Part shown: positions 1 through 10,115 of the stretch, in pieces | How positions within the stretch are numbered: the stretch's first letter is position 1 | Layout: each line of letters opens with the position of its first letter | NCBI RefSeq assembly: GCF_024679245.1 | Contig: NC_090177.1 | Span: 41,915,518 to 41,979,517 of the forward strand | Reading direction: 5' to 3' | Origin: Pseudorasbora parva | Taxonomy: Eukaryota; Chordata; Actinopteri; Cypriniformes; Gobionidae | Length of the DNA stretch: 64,000 nt | Position numbers and translations under genes: made by a program | The notes under the pieces: generated by a model | What the model was told of the DNA's origin: nothing | The model's database searches: none | What the model saw: only the letters and a program-made list of their open reading frames with translations

Positions 1-889
1 CAAATATTCTACAAGTGTTCAACTCTCATTGCATGGATTCACATGTTAATTCACCGAAGTGCAAAATTTGTCCGTGACTTCACATTTTTGATACGGGTGT
101 GTCTGCCCATATGCACTGCAGCAACTGGAGCATGTGAGCGTATGAGTTTCTGCATGTGTGATTCCTAGAATAGGATTTGTGCGCCTGCAGTGAAGAATGT
201 GTGAAGGTGTTACTGTTGTGGTGTGTTTGTAAGAGAGAGAAAAAAGCTACAAGTTTACAACTCCTAAAATATTTTTTTCTGTGACTTCAAATTTATTGAT
301 ACACGTGTGGATATGCTCTACAGATTCGGTTGTTTCGCACCAAATATACCTTCATATTTCTATCTTCTTTTTTTAGTGCAGAGCTTCTCAAACCTGTCCC
401 TGGAGCCCGACCAACAGCACACACATTGCATGTCTTTTTAATCAAACACTGAAGTGTAGGTTGGAGTTATTCATTCATAATGCAGTGTTATGGATGGTTT
501 GAAATGCACGGTTTTTCTGTTTATTTTCTAGTCTGTTATAATTAGTTCTGGAGGCCAGTTCTCCTCTGATTTTACAGTCAAAATATTGTTACGTTCCCCC
601 TAGTCTAGGGGGAAATGGAGAACAACAAACATATGGAGAGACTTTGAGGATCTCTAACCCCAGAATCACTAAACCAAATGTTGAGTTTTCACTTCAAAGT
701 GGCGTGTTTGCCTTTTATTTTCTTATAAAGCAGGGATAAGCAATATGAAAAAAAACCTCCACCTAAAGGGAAATTAACATTAACTTAAGATTAAAAGAAA
801 GAAAACAAACAACAAATAACTCCCTCACACCCTAACTACTAAACAGCAAAAAAGACATAGGTATCATCCACCCTACGATACCCATAAAT
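1..889. other. No gene recognised; repeat-like sequence
   Basis: No coding region or RNA gene is visible. Around 380-480 there is a stretch of the kind that recurs in fish repeats (a phrase about 'leftover' ends resembling the piece at 42905-43060). A possible LTR-like start lies near 588 (TGTTACGTTCCCC), but no matching end or target duplication was seen, so it is not called. Confidence 0.4.
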
Positions 890-1612
890 GTATAACTTAT
901 CACAAATTACACAACAAAGACTGAGCTTCTCATCTTTATTTCACCATCCAGCTATAGGTTCATCCTTGATTCCCGCTTCAGGGTCGGTCAGCAATCTTGG
1001 AATAGCATTTGATGACCAGCTGTCCTTCAAAGACCACATTTCAAAGACAGCTGGTTTATGTAGGTTTGGTCATTCATTTCTAGGCTTGACTACTGCAATG
1101 CGCTTCTGGCTGGACTATCATCGTGTGTTCGCAACACTTCAAATGATTCAGAAAGCAGTCTTGCCTTAAATGAGCCCAAAAGGGCTCACGTCACACCTCT
1201 CTTCATCTCTGCAGTGGCTTGCTGCTCGCATCTAGTTCAAGGCGCTGACGTACCATCACAGAGAGGCATGAAACCCAACCCGATCACATGTAAATGCGTA
1301 GTATAAATATGATACGCACTTTATGGCGTGTATAATTTCCATTCACTGTTTTTTGCTAGTTGAACGATCTTCCCACCTCCATCCAGAATGCAGAATCACT
1401 GACAACATCCAAGACAGCTGGAAACACATCTCTTCCACTTAACCTCATCTTAAAAAAGAAAAGAAAAATATTTTCCTCTATTCCCTCCCTCCCTATTCTA
1501 GTTTATGCTACTCTTAAGTAGTAATTTCAGGCACTTTTATTTTCCTGTATTCCTCAGTTGTAAGTCGCTTTGGATAAAAGTGTCTGCTAAATTAATAAAT
1601 GTAAATGTAAAA
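890..1612 (+). mobile_element. 5'-truncated L2/CR1-type LINE relic
   Basis: An ORF fragment at 888-1169 carries the post-palm signature of jockey-group reverse transcriptases (NLGIAFDDQLSFKDHISKTA), followed by degraded copies of the usual 'QMIQ.A' and 'RAHVTPL.SL.WL' blocks in shifting frames up to about 1260. The 3' end at about 1557-1612 has the typical tail (TAAGTCGCTTTGGATAAAAG, then short ATGTAAATGTAAA repeats). The same tail occurs at about 33210-33265, so both belong to one family. Only the last part of the RT ORF and the 3' UTR are present, and frameshifts show that it is dead. Confidence 0.75.
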
Positions 1613-1810
1613 TACGAACATTGTGACACACACACATTGCAACTCAACAGCAAGAAGCACAAATCCTCAAACACTGCATTGTCCCACATAGACCTCTGTT
1701 AATCAAGAAAGCAAGCACTGGAAAAGAAAGAGAGACACAGATACAAGTAATTCAGTAACTGAGTTGTTACTTTACTGCATTCAATTGAACTGTAAGATTG
1801 GGGTGTACAG

Positions 1811-3919
1811 CAGTGGCGATTTCTTTAAGACTGCAAGGGAAGCTTGGCTTCCCTTATAATGTCACAAAATTAATGGTCAAATATGTACTATTATATTAAC
1901 ATTGTACACAGTAAAATCCCCAGTGTTAAATCAACACTGCTCAGAGTGTATTTGGTCCTACTCCACAGAGAGTTAAATTAACACTGAAGCCGTGTTAAAG
2001 TTAATGAGATAATTAAGAGATGAATTAAGTGGTGATTGAACAATTAGTGATGAACACCTGATGATAACGAGCATAATCACTGAAGGAAAGAGAATCACAA
2101 GATCTACAACTGACTTCAGCCACAGCCTTAGATGAAATCAACTGAAGATAAAAGAAGACATTAAATCTCTGAAGATCTCATCAGAGGATTAAACAACTGC
2201 ACAGTTATTCCTGTCATACTGTTCGTCTACATAAGCTCTTATTGAGAATTAACAGGTTTAGATGTTGATGTTTTATGGAAAATGTTTGGTCACCATTATG
2301 CTGATCACTGTTTCCTTTAGTTGGGCAGTTTGACTTGGCTTTTGAAGAGCAGTGTTGCTAACAGTGTTTTGTACACTTACTTAGTTACAATGGAATCCAG
2401 AAGCAAATCAGTTCATATGGTTTTCATAATGAAATGGAATGATTTACTAATCTCATCAGTGACCAAATGTGTGAGTGTATATATATATTTGACATGGGTC
2501 AGATTTTAAATTTAGATTTTTTTTTTTTCCCAAAAGTTACAGAACCAATTATTTTAGCAAGACATCAAGAATCAACATATGATTCTCAACAATGGTGATA
2601 TGCTTCATGCTGCAATGCATGCTGGGAGCCATGTGCCAAGATTTTCACATTGATGATCAATTTACTTAAAAAAAAACAACTGCTTTTGTTCAGTATAAGA
2701 TTGGTGAGCTTGATCTTTAATACTTGACAACAAACTGTATGATGCATGTAACAAGATCACATTTCTTTGCAAAAAAATGTGTTTTGGCAAAACACTGTTA
2801 CAAAGATTAAAATGTTAATTTAAAGTCAAACTGCTCAACTAGATGAAACACTAATCACCACAATGGTGACCAAATGATTTCCATAAAACATCAGTATCTA
2901 AACCTCTGTTCATTCTCAATAAAAACATATGTAGAAGTACAGTATGCAAAAGTGATTGTGGAGTTGTTTAATCCTCCTTCAGAGATTTGATGTCTTCTTT
3001 TATCTTCAGTTGATTTCATCTAAGGCTGTGGCTGAAGTCAGTTGTAGATCTTGTGTTTCTCTGTCCTTGAGTGATTCTGCTCGTTGCCATCAGGTGTTCA
3101 TCACTAATGGTCAATCATCACTTAAATAATCTCTTAATTATCTCATTAACTTTAACACCGCTTCAGTGTTATTTTAACTCTCTGTGGAGTGGGACCAAAT
3201 ACACTCTGAGCAGTGTTGATTTAACACTGGGGATTTTACTGTGTATTGATTAAAAATGCGTTAGAAAACGTTCATCTCAAAGACGAGTTCGTTCAGAATC
3301 AGTTACATATAGCAGGTCGGCTGACTCGATTTCCTTCTCATACATTCCCGCAGCGTCACAGTGCATTTCCCTATTGAAGCCCAGCGTCCATTGACTTCAA
3401 TGGGGCTGCTTTGAACGTTTTTTTTCAGCGCTTCTAAACTAGACGGTCATTGGATAAACGCTGCGATTATGTCCTGCCCACGGACGCTCAGCGTCTCTGG
3501 GAGTGAATGGGGAGTGGGCTGGCCCGGACTCCGAGCTTCTGCATGATGATTGGAGGGTCTGCATCTCCTTTTGACTGACAGCGATTCTGTACTATAAGGA
3601 TTCGCTGAAGCTAGCCTATTCGCGCTCAGTCCCATCGCGAATTTCTCAAGTTCAGTCGAAATAAAAACTGCTGCAACCTATTTCTTTGGTATTTGTTTGG
3701 CGAAATTGCTTCATTTTCATCATACATTTCACACAATTATACACCACATTCCTTGTTTCAGTTTTACAGAGTTTAATATTTTTTTAGATCGTTCATTCAT
3801 TCACAGGGTAAAAGACCATTTTCTTGAAAAGGAACGTAGTGCAGAATTTACTTTTAAATAAATAAGACAATTGGCCGAAAATGAGCTTCCCCTCTCTGAC
3901 AGACCAGTAGCCGCCACTG
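1811..3919. mobile_element. hAT-like non-autonomous DNA transposon
   Basis: The ends are inverted (CAGTGGCGAT at 1811; complement of CAGTGGCGGC ending at 3919). They are flanked by an exact 8-bp direct duplication GTGTACAG at 1803-1810 and 3920-3927, the length expected for hAT superfamily insertions. No transposase ORF remains. The middle of the element is occupied by a second, nested palindromic element (1905-3245). Confidence 0.8.
1905..3245. mobile_element. Foldback-type DNA element with ~430-bp inverted arms
   Basis: The outer 60 bases at 1905 (TACACAGTAAAATCCCCAGT...) are almost the exact reverse complement of the outer 60 at 3245. The inverted match continues inward, with gaps, to about 2340 on the left and 2825 on the right, so most of the element can fold on itself. 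Flanking TA or TTG could be the target duplication; the sequence does not decide. Related inner sequence (a block containing TTTAGTTGGGCAGTTTGACTTG) recurs at about 22440-22510 and, inverted, at 32710-32790, so a family is present in this window. Confidence 0.7.
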
Positions 3920-3927
3920 GTGTACAG

Positions 3928-4500
3928 TAAATGTCTTTGAGGTCCACCTTCGAACAGTGAAGTCCAGGGCCCGTATTTTCAAGAATTACTCACAAGAACT
4001 AGCCTGCCGTGGTCATAGTCAATTCTAGTCAGAATATGAGTCTGATGCTCCATTGGGCTGTGATTATGGGGCGTGTTTCAACCGAACCAGGAAAAACCTC
4101 AATTGGATAGACCTACAACTATGGCTACAACCAATCAGAGCAACGAAGCGACGCATTGTCATTCAAATATCAACAGAGCTCATAGTGTTGCCAAGTCTGC
4201 GTTTTTTCCCGCCGGTGGTTTTCTATGTCCGCGGGTTGAAGCGACTATTATGTGATATATAGACCCATGAGTGCGAATTTTAGCAGGCAACCTTGCCAAT
4301 ATAACACACATTTTACCCCCCAAACACCATTTTTTTTCCGGAGAATCCCCCGAGAATCTATTGTTTATGGCTAGTAGTTGGCAGGTTTTGTTGTAAAAAC
4401 ATGGCAACCCTGTCTGCACATGCGCTGGAATAGAGTGCCGAAGTCATGACGTCACTTTGTAGGCCAAAACGCGGAAGTGAGTTAGCATTTTAGCACTTCT
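3928..4500. other. Repeat-like spacer, no gene
   Basis: This non-coding stretch has several short ORFs in overlapping frames and none is convincing. Its texture (for example ACAACTATGGCTACAACCAA near 4110) suggests an old DNA transposon, but no ends were identified. Confidence 0.35.
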
Positions 4501-4700
4501 GTTCCCTTTATCGAGGGAACTCAACACTGCGTCGTCGAGTCACGACACTCTGGGAATGCCCCCAGCGTGACAGCTCTGAAGTATGAATGAAATCAGCCAC
4601 CAATCTGATTGGTGCAACGTCATGACGTAGTAGGCGACGGCGTACGCGAAAGCTATAAGAAGGCGCCGCCCCAAACAATAGACAGTCTTTGCTCTTCAGT
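4501..4700. repeat. DIRS left inverted terminal repeat
   Basis: It begins with a small palindrome (GTTCCCTTTATCGAGGGAAC). It matches the reverse complement of 9306-9490 along its length, including the shared stretch GGCGCCGCCCCAAACAATAG. Several mismatches separate the two copies, so the element is not very young. Confidence 0.9.
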
Positions 4701-4762
4701 GAGGCACTCTGTGTGAATATTGTTTGTCTATTTGCTGTTGTCTGTCACCTATCAGTTCAAGC

Positions 4763-6231
4763 ATGGCAAGCGAGCAGTTCAGAAGGTGTGTTCATCCGTG
4801 CACCGCGTTACATTACGGGTTCGGACACACACCAGCTGTGTGTGCAGTGTCTCGGGGCGCAGCACGCTCAGGTGGCGCTTGAGGGTGCCGCCTGCAGCGA
4901 GTGTGAGAAGCTGCCGCTCCGGGTGCTGCGCTCACGGCTGGCCGTGTTCACTGAGAGTGGCCAGGCTCGTGGACCCGGTCCCGCGTCTGTCGAGGCAGCG
5001 CGGCGGCGTAGATCCTGGGGCTCACAACTGGATCTCGCGACGGGAGGCGGGCATGCTGAGGCATCTTCCCAATCCTCGTCCGATGATTCAGACACTCTTC
5101 CGCCTCGTGAGGAAGCCCGCGCCGCGGCATCTTCCCACAAGGGCGATAACCCAGTGCTGATGCTGTCTGATTCCGAGGGGTCCGATCAGTTCAGCCTGGA
5201 GGCGGGCGGAGTGCAGGTGAATTCACCTCTTCACTCTCCCACTCAAGAAGAGCTCGTGGATGTGCTGACACGCGCTGTGGCCAAACTTAACATCGACTGG
5301 CCACAGGAAGAGGTGGAAGTTCAGCCTGTGAGCAGGTTGGATGGACGCTTCTTCAAAAAGCGTGTTCAGCCGCCACGCAGGGGCTTGCCGTTTTTTCCCG
5401 GATTTGCACAATGAGTTGTGTAAATCCTGGGGAAAACCATACTCGTCGCGCCTATCGACACCCCCAGTCCTCGATTTCGGGTGTGTCGTGGGTGCGGCCG
5501 AGGCTGGCTACGGGACGCTGCCTCGCGTCGAGGAGGCATTAGCGAGCTATCTGTCTCCCGAGGCAGCAGCGTCCCTGAAAGCCCCTGTCCTGCCCACCAA
5601 GCCATGCAGGGACACGTCGTCCCTGGTGGGCAGGGTATATCAAGCGGCCGGGAGAGCTGGTAGCTGCCTGCACACCATGGCGGTACTGCAGGCCTACCAA
5701 GCTGAGCTCCTTAAAGAGCTCGATGAGGGAGAGGGTCCGTCTCTGGACGACATCACAGAGCTGCGGAAAGCAACCGACTTGTCTCTCTGCGTCACCAAAG
5801 AGATGGCCTGTGCCATTGGCTGCTCTATGGCTGGCATGGTGTGCGTGGAGAGAGACCTCTGGCTGAATCTATTGAGGATGAAGGAGAAGGAGAAATCCTT
5901 CCTTCTGGATTCCCCGATAGCTCCTGTGGGTCTCTTTGGCAACGCAGTAAATAGCGTCGTTGAGAGATTCCAGGAGGTGAGGAAGCAGTCGGCGGCTTTC
6001 CGGCAGTACCTCCCTCGCCGCCAGGGGCCTCCTGTAGCCAGCAGGGAGGTCTCTGGTGGCCAGTCCCGGCAATCCACCAGCGCCGCATACAGGCAGACGC
6101 AAAAAGAGAGCGTTGCTTCCCGCGCCCCTCCCGAGGGAGCTTGGCAAAGGAGGCGGCGTTCTCGCCAGAAGTCCTCTAAGCCGAAGGGCGACTTAAGAGA
6201 AGTCCTTCAGGCTTCTGGCAAGCGGTCCTAG
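4763..6231 (+). pseudogene. DIRS gag-like ORF1, two frameshifts
   Basis: The likely start is ATG at 4763, whose first codons read MASEQFRRCVHPC. A frame change near 4800 is needed to enter the long frame that runs to 5414. That frame holds a Cys/His cluster (CVQCLGAQHA... CSEC), a serine/acidic-rich middle and the conserved FFKKR..PPRRGLPFFP segment. A second frame change at the T-run near 5393-5398 passes into the 5341-6231 frame, which holds the C-terminal half typical of fish DIRS gag: YLSPEAAASLKAP, then CLHTMAVLQAYQAELLKELD, then a basic tail. The protein would package the RNA. The two shifts make it a pseudogene unless they are assembly errors in homopolymers. Confidence 0.85.
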
Positions 6232-6415
6232 CTGCGGCAGGACCGCTCAGAGCTGGCCCTCCCGGGGGCGGACGACCGAGGTCGTTCCGAACCCGCAGCT
6301 CTGGGGAAATCGATGCTGTGTTCCCGCCGTTAACAACGCTTCGGGCCTCATCGGTTTCCCGCGTATATGCGCCATCCCAGCCGCCTCGAAATCGACCTGC
6401 GGCGGGGCAGCGAAT

Positions 6416-8085
6416 GTGTGCGCACACCGAAAATCCTCCCTGACTAAGCCCCTAGTAGAATATATCGGCGCACGGTCATGCCTCCCGAATATCTCTGCCT
6501 GGGTCCTGAGTACAGTGGGAAGGGGGTACAGATTACAGTTCAGAGCTCCACCACCAAAGTTCAGCGGTGTGGTCTGGATCGTGGTCCCCCTGGCCCAGAG
6601 GCAGGTTATGGAACAAGAAGTGCAGTCTCTGCTGGTCAAGAAGGCGATAGAACGGGTCCCTCCGCCAGACAGGGAGTCGGGCTTTTACAGCCGCTACTTC
6701 ATTGTTCCCAAAAAGGGTGGGGGCTTACGTCCAATTTTAGATCTGAGGTACTTGAATCGGTCTCTGAGGAGATTCAGGTTCAAGATGCTCACAATTCAAA
6801 TGATCGTGAGCCTGATCCAGTTCGATTAACTTTACCAAGTGCATGGATGCGGCTCTGGCCCCGATGAGGCTTCAGGGCATCCGTGTACTGAATTATATCA
6901 ACAACTGGCTCATTATGGCACAGTCGCGCGAGATGGCGATTCGGCATCGAGATGTCGTTTAGCTCATCTCAGGTGCTTGGGGCTGAGACTGAACATGGCC
7001 AAGAGCGTGTTAACACCCGCTCAGAGGACCACGTTCCTCGGTGTAGTATGGGACTCAACCACGATGCGAGCGAGCATGTCTCCCGCACGGGTGGGGTCCA
7101 TACTGGCGGAGGTCTCAGGGATGAAGCTAGGCCACAGCCGCACTGTGAAGCAGTTTCAGAGACTGCTGGGACTCATGGCAGCAGCGTCCAACGTGATTCC
7201 GTTCGGCCTGCTATACATGAGGCCCCTCCAGTGGTGGCTAGTAACCAAGGGGTTCTCCTCGAGGGGAAAACCTTTCCGTATGATCAGGGTAACGCGCAGA
7301 TGCCTTCGTTCCCTCATCATATGGAAGAATCCGAGGTTCCTGTCCCAAGGGCCGGTGTTAGGAGCGTTATGTTGCAAGAAGATCCTTTCAACAGACTCCT
7401 CCCTCACGGGCTGGGGCGCGGTCATGGAAGGCCGGTTCGCGAGAGGTCTGTGGGGACCCCAACATTCCTCCTGGCACATAAATTGCTTGGAAATGTTGGC
7501 GGTTTACAAAGCTTTGAGGAGCTTTCTCTCGGACCTCCACGGCCACCATATCCTGATACGATCCGACAACATGTCAGTAGTATTGTATCTGAATCACCAT
7601 GGGGGTTTGAGGTCGCGCCCACTATGCAGGTTGGTGCATCAGATCCTCCTGTTGTCCCAGGGGAAACTGTCGTCTCTCAGAGCGATGTATGTCCCAGGGG
7701 ACCAGAACCAGGGAGCAGATGTCCTGTCGAGGTAGGGGCTGAGGCCCGGGGAGTGGCGGCTCCACCCCGAGGTGGTGGAGGCCATGTGCGAGAGGTTCGG
7801 CCCGGTGGAAGTGGATCTGTTTGCATCGACAGAAACGACCCACTGTCGGCTGTGGTTCGGCCTCAGACCTCCGGCCCCGTTGAGAGGGCATCAGCCTCCT
7901 ATTAGTGGCACCCCGGTGGCCGTCCCGAGCTTGGTTCTCCGACATTGTGGCACTACTAGACGGCCCCCCATGGCAGGTCCCTCTGAGGAGGGATCTGCTG
8001 TCTCAGGCAGGGGAAATGATATTCCACCCCAGGCCAGAGCTGTGGGACCTCTGGGTCTGGCCCTTGAGGGGGCACAGTACCTAGA
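6416..8085 (+). pseudogene. DIRS reverse transcriptase/RNase H with methyltransferase-like tail, disrupted
   Basis: The N-terminal RT fingers are present (FIVPKKGGGLRPILDLRYLN near 6703-6760). The frame then ends at 6829, and the palm section with the first catalytic aspartate is absent. Sequence resumes at about 6833 just before the active-site box, which reads YINN instead of the family YIDD, in a frame that stops near 6958. The thumb and RNase H follow in the 6839-7735 frame, with catalytic-type residues in STDSSLTGWGAV, CLEMLAV, RSDNMSV and GADVLSR. An in-frame TAG at 7733 replaces a sense codon. The continuation (FGPVEVDLFAS at about 7797, then WPSRAWFSDIVALLDGPPW in another frame near 7920-7975) fits the Dam-like methyltransferase region of DIRS-1 elements, with an internal deletion near 7890. 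The domain name for this last part is inference. Confidence 0.85.
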
Positions 8086-9088
8086 GGATGGTCTGCCACA
8101 AGAGGTCGTAGAGACCATTCTCAGCTCTAGGGCTCCCTCTACGAGGAAACTGTATAGCCTTAAGTGGAATGTCTTCACTAGCTGGTGTAGAGAACGGGGG
8201 GTGGACCCAGTTAACTGTGCAGTCGCCTCAGTGCTGGAGTTCATCCAGGACCGTTTCTCCGCCGGTTTGACCCCATCCACTCTGAAGGTGTATGTGGCTG
8301 CCATAGGGGCTTTCCACTCGCCTTTAGAAGGGGGCCCGCTGGGCAGGCACCACTTGGTAGTACGGTTCCTCCGTGGGGCTAGGAGATTGAGGCCTGCGGC
8401 TCATCCCAGAGTCCCAGCCTGGGACCTGGCAGTGGTTCTCGAAGGGCTGGCTGAGGCCCCCTTCGAACCATTGGAGTCGGCTGAGGCGAGGAATCTGACC
8501 CTCAAGGTAGCTTTTCTCCTCGCTATCACTTCTCTGAGGAGAGTGGGGGACCTCCAGGCCTTGGCGGTAACGCCAACCTGCTTGGAGTTTGCCCCTGGCG
8601 GGGTGAAAGCTATCTTGCACCCCAGACCGGGCTACGTGCCCAAGGTCCCATCTACGGGGATGGGGTCGGTATTTCTTCAGGCTTTTCATCCTCCACCTCA
8701 CACGACGGCAGAGGAAGGTAGGCTGCACCTGCTCTGCCCTGTTAGGGCATTGAGAATCTATTTGGACAGGTCAGCTCATTGGAGGATGTCGGACCAGCTT
8801 TTGGTGTGCTTTGGCCCCCCTAAGGAAGGGTTGCCTGCGGCGAGACAGACTATTAGTTACTGGATCGTGCAGGCTATAGCCACGGCTTATCGGGTGCACA
8901 ATCTGGCTTCACCCATAGCCGTGAGGGCTCACTCTACGAGGGGCTTGGCCTCCTCGGTGGCCCTCCTTTCGGGAGCCTCACTTATTGAGATTTGTGAGGC
9001 GGCAGGATGGGCTAATCCACACACCTTTATAAGATTCTATAAGCTGGACCTCCCGGCTACGCCGGGTGCTAGAGTGCTTGCATCCTGA
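7772..9088 (+). CDS. DIRS tyrosine recombinase (ORF open; recombinase begins near 8080)
   Basis: This is a 438-residue open frame. Residues 1 to about 100 are leftover RT-ORF sequence, and the recombinase proper starts around residue 103. An N-terminal core-binding section (APSTRKLYSLKWNVFTSWC, residues 121-139) precedes the catalytic domain. Its residues are visible: Arg256/257 in TSLRRVGDLQAL, His387 and Arg390 in the HSTRG box, Trp413 in AGWAN and the nucleophile Tyr423 in FIRFYKLD. The enzyme would integrate a circular DNA intermediate, replacing the DDE integrase of LTR elements. No stop or frameshift interrupts the domain, unlike gag and RT beside it. The first ATG at 7772 is probably not the native start. 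Confidence 0.88.
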   Translation: MVEAMCERFGPVEVDLFASTETTHCRLWFGLRPPAPLRGHQPPISGTPVAVPSLVLRHCGTTRRPPMAGPSEEGSAVSGRGNDIPPQARAVGPLGLALEGAQYLEDGLPQEVVETILSSRAPSTRKLYSLKWNVFTSWCRERGVDPVNCAVASVLEFIQDRFSAGLTPSTLKVYVAAIGAFHSPLEGGPLGRHHLVVRFLRGARRLRPAAHPRVPAWDLAVVLEGLAEAPFEPLESAEARNLTLKVAFLLAITSLRRVGDLQALAVTPTCLEFAPGGVKAILHPRPGYVPKVPSTGMGSVFLQAFHPPPHTTAEEGRLHLLCPVRALRIYLDRSAHWRMSDQLLVCFGPPKEGLPAARQTISYWIVQAIATAYRVHNLASPIAVRAHSTRGLASSVALLSGASLIEICEAAGWANPHTFIRFYKLDLPATPGARVLAS

Positions 9089-9150
9089 GTGTGCCTGGTT
9101 CTCAGCTTCACACCAGGATGTGCGTGTTTCGGTGTGGCATAGTGGGTATT

Positions 9151-9264
9151 GCGTTCCCAGAGTGTCGTCACTCAACGACGCAGTGTCTCGTTCCCTCGAT
9201 AAAGGGAACGTCTCGGGTTACTATTGTAACCCTTGTTCCCTGAGAGGGAACGAGACACTGCGTC
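9151..9264. repeat. DIRS internal complementary region
   Basis: Bases 9151-9209 are the reverse complement of the left terminus (4501-4559), ending in GTTCCCTCGATAAAGGGAAC. Bases 9211-9264 are the exact reverse complement of the right terminus (9461-9514), beginning TCTCGGGTTACTATTGTAAC. In DIRS replication this region is thought to template the junction of a circular DNA. Confidence 0.92.
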
Positions 9265-9305
9265 TCATCGCCACACCTGCACGTAGAGCGCTCGCTTCAT
9301 CGCAA

Positions 9306-9514
9306 AGGCTGTCTATTGTTTGGGGCGGCGCCTTCTTATAGCTTCCGCGTACGCTGTCGCCTACTACGTCATGACGTTGAACCAATCGGATTGGTGGCTG
9401 ATTTCATTCATACTTCAGAGCCGTCACACTGGGGGCGTTCCCAGAGTGACGTCACTCGACGACGCAGTGTCTCGTTCCCTCTCAGGGAACAAGGGTTACA
9501 ATAGTAACCCGAGA
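9306..9514. repeat. DIRS right inverted terminal repeat with extension
   Basis: This is the inverted copy of 4501-4700. It then extends 24 bases past the repeat (9491-9514), which are found again only in the internal complementary region. The asymmetry is typical of DIRS elements. Confidence 0.9.
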
Positions 9515-10115
9515 TGTTCCCTCGCTCTAAAGTCTATGGGTTTTTTGAATGGGTTTTTGCTAAATCGCCTGAAATAAGGTCTGTGGTTAACAAAGCCTCT
9601 AAATATTTTCACGTTTTGATCTATGACATAAAACACACTAGTTCTAACCTGCTTGTGATTGTTTTAAACTTTACTGTGTCTTAAAAACGGCGGTTGCTAA
9701 CAAGTTGCTAAAAGGGACTACATCCTTTGGATGACTTTAGACGTCATCGTGACAAACGGGAAATCTCACCAGCCCGTGTTTCATTCACTTTTGAATTCTG
9801 TAAGTAAGGTGAATGCAGATACAAACAAGCTCTCCGTTTAGGATTCAAACAAATATAATCCAAGCCCCTTTGATGACGTGATGATTAAGTTACTGTTGAT
9901 CATCTGTCCGTCATCGTCTAAAGCCCACCCTGATGATTTCATTGGTCCGAACAGTTTCTGTTTGGAGATAATAACTCCTCTATGGGCCGAGGCCAGACCG
10001 AACCACCCAACCTAAAAATGTTGTCGGCGGGGCTAAGTTCGGCTGGCATCCAAGCTACATAAGAACACTGCTAAGAACTGATTTAAGACTAAAGCTGTTA
10101 AAGCTGTTGACTTAA
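9515..10115. other. No gene recognised
   Basis: AT-rich flank downstream of the DIRS element. No ORF or repeat end could be supported. Confidence 0.4.

Larger units (their letters stand above)
4501..9514 (+). mobile_element. DIRS-type tyrosine-recombinase retrotransposon (full length, degraded)
   Basis: The element shows the hallmark DIRS-1 architecture. There are inverted terminal repeats (4501-4700 versus 9306-9490), a 24-bp right-end extension (9491-9514) and an internal complementary region at 9151-9264 holding the reverse complements of both outer ends side by side. No target-site duplication is evident, as expected for recombinase-mediated insertion. In order it encodes gag, reverse transcriptase with RNase H, a methyltransferase-like segment and a tyrosine recombinase. 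Gag has two frameshifts. RT has a large deletion and altered active site, and nonsense codons lie in RT and after RNase H. The recombinase ORF is open. The insertion is therefore not autonomous, although its recombinase and termini look functional by sequence. Confidence 0.93.

Noticed and set aside
588..889. Possible LTR starting TGTTACGTTCCCC
   Set aside because: No second end, no target duplication and no internal retroelement sequence were found.
4720..5160. Second gag-region frame
   Set aside because: It overlaps the true gag frame and encodes no conserved motif.
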